10,059 bases of DNA, from the NCBI GenBank assembly GCA_018968995.1, contig JAGWZD010000042.1, positions 1 to 10,059 of the forward strand, in the 5' to 3' direction. The notes below the pieces were generated by a model. The model was not told where the DNA came from. It made no database searches and was given only the letters and a program-made list of their open reading frames with translations. This document shows, piece after piece, positions 7,890 through 10,059 of this stretch. A program made the position numbers and the translations under genes. Source of the DNA: Bdellovibrionales bacterium (GTDB lineage Bacteria > Bdellovibrionota > UBA1018). How positions within the stretch are numbered: position 1 is the stretch's first letter; each line of letters opens with the position of its first letter.

Positions 7890-9056
7890 TTAGCGCGGGG
7901 TTTTCCCGGTTTCTTTGGCTGAAGAGAGCTGTCGCAGAGAGCCGAGTCTTTTTTGAACAGATTCAGGTAGAATCGTTCCGGCCGAGCCCGTGTATCCTGC
8001 AATCACGCTTTCTTCCAAGAAGCGGTAGCAGGTTTCAGCAGTCTGCGTGTGGGGTGAGCGATGAATGCAGGCTTCGAAATAAATGTCTCCCAAATTCCAA
8101 AGCCCAAAATCTCGGAGAACTTCATAAGCTATTCCGAGTTCCATAAACGCGTCTCCGCTTCGAGTTCCCGTCGGCGCAACTTGAAGCTGCTGGTGCAATA
8201 ACGAGGTCGCGCGGAGGTAAAAAACATCTCCCGCGCGATCCATGGGATATCGCTGCGCGGCCTTGGCGAGTTTGAGAAGACGGAGCGCTTCGCGGTGGAG
8301 CTCTGACTCGGACGAGGGTTCGGTTTTTTTACTGTCCTTCTCTCGCTTCCAGGTTTGCAAAGCACGCGTCCAATCCTGGATATCGAGCTTTGAAAACTGT
8401 GGAATTCCACCAGTGCTTAAGGCCTTTTCAAGAAGAGCAAGGCTACGCGAGGGGTTTCGCTCCACTCGCACGCTGATCGCCAACGCAAATCGAAGGGCGC
8501 GGTTCCATTCAGAGGGACGCTTTTTTGCAAGATCTCCATCAGCGATGACTTTCTCAAGGGCGGTCAGGGCCGAATCAAAGGATCGGCCAGCGGCTAAAAG
8601 CTCAGCCTGTTGAAGGAGGGAAAGGCCCTGGGCAAATCCCGAGCTAAAATTCCATTGTAACTTGAGCCCAGCGGGGGATCGAGAGTGGCATGCCACGCAG
8701 GTGCTCGCGAGGTTCTTAAAAACTCCTCGGGCGTACTCCCGATGTCCGGACTGAAAGGCTTCAAGCCCCCGGCGAGCCTCGTCCTGCAGAATCGTACCGA
8801 AGATGCCAATGCTGGGGTCGGCGTCGGGTGATTTTTCGGTCATTGCGGCGACGCTATGGGCAGATTTTGCTAACGCTTCTGCGGCAGACTCGATTCGCGC
8901 CGAGTTTTTGAGATCCAGATATCGAGAGTCGTCTCCTGTAAGAACCAGAAGCTCTTGAAGAGACTGAAAAAGACTTTGCATGTTCTGCCCCCAGGGAGAA
9001 GCCCAAGCAACGCCACAAATCAGGAGAGACGAGAGGCAGAGAAACTTGATTTTCAT
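7890..9056 (-). CDS. Exported class II cytochrome c-like protein with helical repeat-like C-terminal domain
   Basis: The 388-residue protein begins with a signal peptide (1-19, MKIKFLCLSSLLICGVAWA). Residues about 22-128 are helix-rich and end with CVACH (Cys120, Cys123, His124), a covalent heme c attachment site. A heme site near the end of a four-helix stretch is how class II cytochromes c (c', c-556) are built, and Met26 in the first helix could be a distal ligand as in low-spin members. Residues about 135-365 are alanine- and leucine-rich helical pairs resembling TPR or Sel1-like repeats, for example FDSALTALEKVIADGD and AFMELGIAYEVLRDFGLWNLGD. No membrane anchor is seen, so a soluble periplasmic electron carrier or sensor with a binding scaffold is likely. 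The ribosome site is weak (AGG 3 nt upstream). It is followed in an operon by the small membrane protein. Confidence 0.8.
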   Translation of the reverse strand: MKIKFLCLSSLLICGVAWASPWGQNMQSLFQSLQELLVLTGDDSRYLDLKNSARIESAAEALAKSAHSVAAMTEKSPDADPSIGIFGTILQDEARRGLEAFQSGHREYARGVFKNLASTCVACHSRSPAGLKLQWNFSSGFAQGLSLLQQAELLAAGRSFDSALTALEKVIADGDLAKKRPSEWNRALRFALAISVRVERNPSRSLALLEKALSTGGIPQFSKLDIQDWTRALQTWKREKDSKKTEPSSESELHREALRLLKLAKAAQRYPMDRAGDVFYLRATSLLHQQLQVAPTGTRSGDAFMELGIAYEVLRDFGLWNLGDIYFEACIHRSPHTQTAETCYRFLEESVIAGYTGSAGTILPESVQKRLGSLRQLSSAKETGKTPR

Positions 9057-9068
9057 GGGCCTAGTGCA

Positions 9069-9084
9069 CCAGACCCGGGACTGG
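9069..9084. promoter_or_regulatory. 16-bp imperfect palindrome upstream of the cytochrome-like gene
   Basis: CCAGACCCGGGACTGG reads nearly the same on both strands; only one symmetric A/A pair breaks it (14 of 16 positions). It lies 13-28 nt ahead of the minus-strand start codon at 9056, in the short divergent region before tatA. An operator is possible, but GC-rich palindromes of this size also arise by chance. Confidence 0.25.
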
Positions 9085-9130
9085 AGAGCAAGCGGGTTGC
9101 GGGGGGATTTTCACTGCTTTACTGCGGAGT

Positions 9131-9160
9131 TGGACAGGAAGTTGACCCCCGTGCTACACT
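9131..9160 (+). promoter_or_regulatory. Probable tatA promoter, very close to the start codon
   Basis: TGGACA at 9131-9136 (5 of 6 consensus) and TACACT at 9155-9160 (4 of 6) are spaced 18 bp. Transcription would begin about 9167-9168, at the tatA ATG itself (9168), so an mRNA from this promoter would have essentially no leader. TTGACC at 9142-9147 is too close to the same -10 to be its -35. Another promoter further upstream cannot be excluded. Confidence 0.4.
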
Positions 9161-9167
9161 TCAGAGT

Positions 9168-9374
9168 ATGTTTGGACTCAGCCTCGGCCATCTTTTGATT
9201 CTGACCCTTGTGGTTCTTCTTTTTGGTTATCGCCGCCTTCCCGAATTAGGCTCAGCCTTGGGTCAGGCGATTTCCTCCTTTAAAAAAGGACTAGAGCAGA
9301 AAGAGACCGATCACCAGATCGCGGATAAATCTGCGGCAGACCGCAATAAAGACGATCACAACCCCCGCGCTTAG
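9168..9374 (+). CDS. tatA: Twin-arginine translocase subunit TatA
   Basis: TatA subunits assemble in the inner membrane into the pore or weakening patch through which the Tat system exports folded proteins. The 68-residue protein has the family layout: a single N-terminal membrane helix (about 5-19, LSLGHLLILTLVVLLF), the conserved FG hinge (19-20), the amphipathic helix starting RRLPELGSALGQAISSFKKGL (22-42), and a short, highly charged tail. This pattern, including LPELG, separates it from random hydrophobic frames. TatE and TatB share the layout; the short length and absence of tatC nearby favour a stand-alone TatA/TatE. The ATG at 9168 begins exactly at the family N-terminus; the longer in-frame extension back to 8955 lies over the cytochrome-like gene and is non-coding. 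The ppa start follows its stop by 11 nt, so the two are co-transcribed. Confidence 0.92.
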   Translation: MFGLSLGHLLILTLVVLLFGYRRLPELGSALGQAISSFKKGLEQKETDHQIADKSAADRNKDDHNPRA

Positions 9375-9385
9375 GCCAAGTTATT

Positions 9386-9919
9386 ATGGGAAACCACCTT
9401 TGGCATGACCTCTCGCCCGGGAAAGGCCTTCCTGGGGAAGTTTTAGCAGTCATTGAAATCCCTCAAGGGTCGCGCTCCAAGTTTGAAATCGACAAGCCAT
9501 CAGGACTCATTAAGTTGGACCGGCTCCTTTATGGGGCCATGCACTATCCGGTCAATTACGGAATTATTCCTCAAACACTGGGCGAGGACGGGGATCCTTT
9601 AGATATTTTGGTGATGACCCAAGCAAAGCTTTTCCCCGGGTGTTTGATCGATGCCCGGGTCATTGGGGTCATGCACATGCTGGATCAAGGAGTGGCCGAT
9701 GACAAGATCATCGCCGTGGCCACACGAGATGTTACCGTCGCGCACATCCAAAAAATCGAGGACCTCCCCGCAAGTTATCGAATCGAGCTCGACCATTTTT
9801 TTGAAAGGTATTCTGAACTCGAAGGAAAAACGGTGACCATTTCGGGCTTTGAGGCTTCTGCCGTTGCTCACCAAATTATTCAGAGCTCGCTTGAGCGCTA
9901 TCAGAAGAGTCGCCGGTAA
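9386..9919 (+). CDS. ppa: Family I inorganic pyrophosphatase
   Basis: This cytoplasmic, Mg-dependent enzyme hydrolyses pyrophosphate to two phosphates and so drives biosynthetic reactions such as tRNA charging and acyl-CoA formation. The 177-residue length fits bacterial family I. Active-site residues seen are Lys32 and Glu34 (SKFEIDK), Arg46, Tyr58 (YPVNYG), the signature DGDPLDIL with Asp68, Asp70 and Asp73, then Asp100, Asp105 and Lys107 (DQGVADDK), and Tyr142. The position after Tyr142, normally lysine (Tyr-Lys), is serine (RYSELEGK). The start at 9386 gives the expected N-terminal WHDLSPG; the ribosome site is weak. It is the second gene after tatA; the Ppi-forming serS and acyl-CoA synthetase in the same window may be coincidence. 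Confidence 0.97.
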   Translation: MGNHLWHDLSPGKGLPGEVLAVIEIPQGSRSKFEIDKPSGLIKLDRLLYGAMHYPVNYGIIPQTLGEDGDPLDILVMTQAKLFPGCLIDARVIGVMHMLDQGVADDKIIAVATRDVTVAHIQKIEDLPASYRIELDHFFERYSELEGKTVTISGFEASAVAHQIIQSSLERYQKSRR

Positions 9920-9943
9920 ATCCTTAACCGAACTTTGCTTGGG

Positions 9944-9989
9944 GCTGGCCCCCGCGCTCTCGAGAAAATTTGCGAGAGGCGGGGGCAGC
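9944..9989. terminator. Strong GC-rich hairpin after ppa
   Basis: The left arm from 9944 (GCTGGCCCCCGCGCTCTCG) pairs with the right arm ending at 9989 (CGAGAGGCGGGGGCAGC), giving about 17 bp with two bulged G residues at 9948 and 9956 and a 10-nt A/T-rich loop. It starts 24 nt after the ppa stop and sits between ppa and a convergent gene end, where a bidirectional terminator is expected. No T-run follows on either strand, so termination may be inefficient or Rho-assisted; an mRNA-stabilising role is an alternative. Confidence 0.5.
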
Positions 9990-10009
9990 TCCGTTACTTC
10001 AACACCCTC

Positions 10010-10059
10010 TTACTTCTTCGCCATGGATTTTGGCGCGTCGGCGGGGGTGAACCAGATGT
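10010..10059 (-). CDS. C-terminal end of an unidentified gene, cut by the window edge
   Basis: On the minus strand the frame entering from the right edge reads IWFTPADAPKSMAKK and then TAA (10010-10012). The position, convergent with ppa and separated from it by a strong hairpin, fits a real gene end. Only 15 residues are visible, too few for identification, and another frame across this stretch is also open, so this is a weak call. Confidence 0.35.
   Translation of the reverse strand, partial: IWFTPADAPKSMAKK

Noticed and set aside
7890..8146. Plus-strand open frame 7730-8146 and upstream extension of the small membrane protein frame to 8002
   Set aside because: Both overlap the cytochrome-like gene in other frames and show no protein-like features beyond the real membrane protein that starts at 7876.
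8955..9167. N-terminal extension of TatA to 8955
   Set aside because: It is antisense to the signal-peptide region of the cytochrome-like gene; TatA begins with its membrane helix at the ATG at 9168.

Overview
The window looks like a chromosomal housekeeping and envelope region of a moderately GC-rich Gram-negative bacterium. Signal peptides, a YceI-type periplasmic protein, a secreted c-type cytochrome and TatA point to a cell with a periplasm. The mix of an orphan CheW-like protein, TPR proteins and unrecognised exported proteins fits a deltaproteobacterial or Bdellovibrio-like lineage, but that placement is an impression from gene content. I see no insertion sequence, phage gene, CRISPR array or toxin-antitoxin pair.

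Layout: (1) 1-1535 is the 3' part of a long TPR-repeat protein that enters from the left edge. It is followed 14 nt later by serS (1550-2881). (2) 2961-3050 is tRNA-Ser(UGA), only 79 nt after serS, with a perfect hairpin between them. (3) 3053-3679 (minus) is a beta-class glutathione S-transferase. It is divergent from 3874-4458, a secreted YceI-family protein that overlaps an unrecognised exported protein or possible lipoprotein (4433-5311). (4) 5368-5457 is a second serine tRNA, tRNA-Ser(GCU). (5) 5462-5902 (minus) is a short CheW-like protein. A possible small membrane protein (5879-6052) then runs into a malonyl-CoA synthetase of the MatB/ACSF3 type (6052-7587). (6) 7547-7876 and 7890-9056 (both minus) form a two-gene unit: an exported protein with one CxxCH heme site plus a helical repeat-like tail, followed by a small DUF3147-like membrane protein. 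(7) 9168-9919 is tatA followed by ppa (inorganic pyrophosphatase), closed by a strong GC-rich hairpin. The last 50 nt hold the end of a minus-strand gene.

How the genes relate: serS and two serine tRNAs lie within 4 kb, so charging enzyme and substrates are physically grouped. Both tRNAs end only 2-4 nt before the stop codon of a gene on the opposite strand, and the two tRNA genes form a direct repeat about 2.4 kb apart. No convincing new multi-gene system is visible. The points most worth a second look are the CheW-like protein that lacks the conserved NLRG segment, the cytochrome-repeat fusion, the stand-alone malonyl-CoA synthetase, a possibly leaderless tatA, and a pyrophosphatase with a substituted active-site lysine.
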